A stretch of DNA of 17,731 nucleotides from Candidatus Cloacimonadota bacterium (GTDB lineage: Bacteria; Cloacimonadota; Cloacimonadia; Cloacimonadales; TCS61): the NCBI GenBank assembly GCA_030592835.1, contig JAUVIJ010000011.1, positions 1 through 17,731 of the forward strand. Direction: 5' to 3'. The notes below the pieces were generated by a model, which was given only the letters and a program-made list of their open reading frames with translations, did no database searches and was not told the origin of the DNA. Below are positions 16,381 to 17,731 of the stretch, piece after piece. The translations under genes and the position numbers were made by a program. Numbering within the stretch: the stretch's first letter is position 1; every line of letters begins with the position of its first letter.

Positions 16381-16385
16381 TTCCT
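16381..16385 (-). promoter_or_regulatory. Ribosome binding site deciding the glyQ start
   Basis: AGGAA on the minus strand lies in the 13 bp glnA-glyQ gap, 5 nt before ATG 16375. It excludes the longer in-frame extension into glnA. Confidence 0.65.
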
Positions 16386-16388
16386 ATT

Positions 16389-17720
16389 TTAATAAAGTTC
16401 CAGATACTTATCCAGCTCCCATTGAGAAACCTGCTTGCTGTAATCATCCCATTCCAGGGTTTTAGCCTCGATGTAATTCCGGTAGGTATGTTCACCCAGT
16501 GCCTGTTGAATTACTTCATCTTTCTTCAGCGCTTTCAATGCCTGCCAGAGATTATGAGGTATGGTCTCAATCTTTAGTTGATCCAGCTTCTCTTCAGTAA
16601 AGAGATAAATGTCCTCTTCCAAGGGTTTAGGGGGCTGCATTTTATTTTTGATCCCATTCAGCCCAGCCGCAAGCATAACGGCAAAGACCAGATAGATATT
16701 GGAACTGGGATCAGCACTTCTCAATTCCAGGCGTGTAGACTGAGGATTACCCTTGAATGTGCCAGGAACTCTGATCAGAGCAGAACGGTTAGTTCTACTC
16801 CAGCTAATATATACGGGAGCCTCATAACCGGGCACAAGCCTCTTATAAGAATTCACTGTTGGTGAAAGGATTGAACTCATAGCATTGATGTGATTTAATT
16901 GCCCGGCAATGAAATTATAGGCAATTTCAGATAATTTATATTGATCTTTCTCATTATGGAATTCGTTAAAACCCGTTTTTTTATTGAAAAAGCTCTGATG
17001 AACATGCATACCGGAACCATTTACTTCCGCCATAGGTTTAGGCATAAATGTGGCATGGAGTCCATGCTGTTGGGCAATGGCTTTAACAACAAATCTCAAG
17101 GTCATAGCATTATCGGCAGTTTGCAGAGCATCACCGTATTTGAAGGAGATCTCATGCTGACCAATAGCTACTTCATGATGTGTAGTTTCGATCTTGATCC
17201 CGAATTCTTCCAGGGTCAGACTCATATCACGCCTGATCTTATAGGCTTCGTCAGTTGTCAGATCAAAATAGCCAGCCTTGTCATTGGGTAATGGTTTCAG
17301 ACCATTATCGGTCTTAAAAAGAAAGAATTCCATTTCCGGACCGGTTTTGTATGTCAACCCCAATGCCTCTGCTTTTTTCAGAACACGTTTCAATATATAG
17401 CGTGGATCTCCTTCGAAAGGTGAACCATCAGTGTTATGAACATCACAGAAAAATCTTGCAGTATTACCTTGTTCCGATCTTAACCAGGGAATCACTGCAT
17501 ATGTAGATATATCAGGAGCCAGATACATATCACTTTCATATATACGCGCAAAACCAAGAATTGAAGAACCATCAAACCAGACGCCATTAGAAAGAGCGTT
17601 TTCTAAACCCGAAATTGAAATTGTCAGGCTTTTCACGATCCCAAAAAGATCGGTGAATTGTAACTGAATGAATTTTATTTTATCTTCTTTTACTCTTCTC
17701 CGGATTTCAGCTTTATCCAT
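16389..17720 (-). CDS. glnA: Type I glutamine synthetase (GSI-alpha)
   Basis: This enzyme makes glutamine from glutamate, ammonia and ATP, the entry step of nitrogen assimilation, as a cytoplasmic dodecamer. The 443-residue product carries FTDLFGIVKS, D50-GSSILGFARIYESDM, the metal-binding GPEMEFF (E129, E131), NGSGMHVHQSFF, and NSYKRLVPGYEAPV with the active-site flap Glu, followed by WSRTNRSALIRVP. Length and C-terminus match the short GSI-alpha type of Bacillus and Thermotoga, which lacks the adenylylation-type extension of the enterobacterial enzyme. R59 sits where Bacillus subtilis has the Arg linked to feedback inhibition, so control by end product is more likely than adenylylation. The ATG is only 11 bp from the window edge, so its promoter and most of its ribosome binding region cannot be seen. 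glyQ follows 13 bp after. Confidence 0.97.
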   Translation of the reverse strand: MDKAEIRRRVKEDKIKFIQLQFTDLFGIVKSLTISISGLENALSNGVWFDGSSILGFARIYESDMYLAPDISTYAVIPWLRSEQGNTARFFCDVHNTDGSPFEGDPRYILKRVLKKAEALGLTYKTGPEMEFFLFKTDNGLKPLPNDKAGYFDLTTDEAYKIRRDMSLTLEEFGIKIETTHHEVAIGQHEISFKYGDALQTADNAMTLRFVVKAIAQQHGLHATFMPKPMAEVNGSGMHVHQSFFNKKTGFNEFHNEKDQYKLSEIAYNFIAGQLNHINAMSSILSPTVNSYKRLVPGYEAPVYISWSRTNRSALIRVPGTFKGNPQSTRLELRSADPSSNIYLVFAVMLAAGLNGIKNKMQPPKPLEEDIYLFTEEKLDQLKIETIPHNLWQALKALKKDEVIQQALGEHTYRNYIEAKTLEWDDYSKQVSQWELDKYLELY

Positions 17721-17731
17721 AATAACACTAC

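Noticed and set aside
16376..16495. Forty-codon N-terminal extension of glyQ overlapping glnA
   Set aside because: It reads through the end of glnA in another frame, and the family N-terminus begins exactly at ATG 16375 behind AGGAA.

Overview
The window is an AT-rich bacterial chromosome segment with ten protein genes, all on the minus strand. Transcription runs from high to low coordinates and the gene order below follows it. Both secreted proteins end in a C-terminal sorting domain of the type IX (Por) secretion / FlgD-like kind, with an 'NYPNPFNP' or 'NFPNPF' start and a 'SGIYIYKL' or 'HGVYFYRI' final strand. Together with an LPS-type family 9 glycosyltransferase, this points to a Gram-negative bacterium of the FCB group. 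Cloacimonadota or a neighbouring candidate phylum is my best guess, inferred from protein style and not proven. I see no tRNA, rRNA, CRISPR array, transposase or phage gene.

Layout. (1) 17720-15530: a type I glutamine synthetase (glnA) followed 13 bp later by the glycyl-tRNA synthetase alpha chain (glyQ). The beta chain does not follow. (2) 15451-11578: two ABC exporter half-transporters 10 bp apart. They are complementary halves of a heterodimer of the BmrCD/LmrCD kind: one has Asp in place of the catalytic Glu, the other has a degenerate signature motif plus a roughly 120-residue external insertion. (3) 11497-8815: two secreted proteins, a YCF48-like beta-propeller and a jelly-roll/FN3-like protein, both with the sorting domain. 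(4) 8814-8410: a 405 bp non-coding stretch with a dense series of palindromes and short repeats. (5) 8409-4722: alanyl-tRNA synthetase (alaS) and a family 9 glycosyltransferase 28 bp apart. (6) 4591-1: a 1414-residue sigma-54-type activator with its own candidate promoter and an adjacent perfect inverted repeat, then, 7 bp on, the start of a DnaQ-type exonuclease gene that leaves the window.

Most genes are housekeeping (nitrogen assimilation, aminoacylation, export, cell-envelope glycosylation). The most unusual item is the large regulator: a degenerate STAND/AAA-like NTPase, a long TPR array and a GAF domain are fused to a complete sigma-54 activation module. The other items worth a second look are the asymmetric exporter with its external domain and the repeat-rich gap before alaS. 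I did not find a clear, wholly new multi-gene system. Two start sites were moved from the longest open frame to internal ATGs supported by ribosome binding sites (alaS at 8409, glyQ at 16375).
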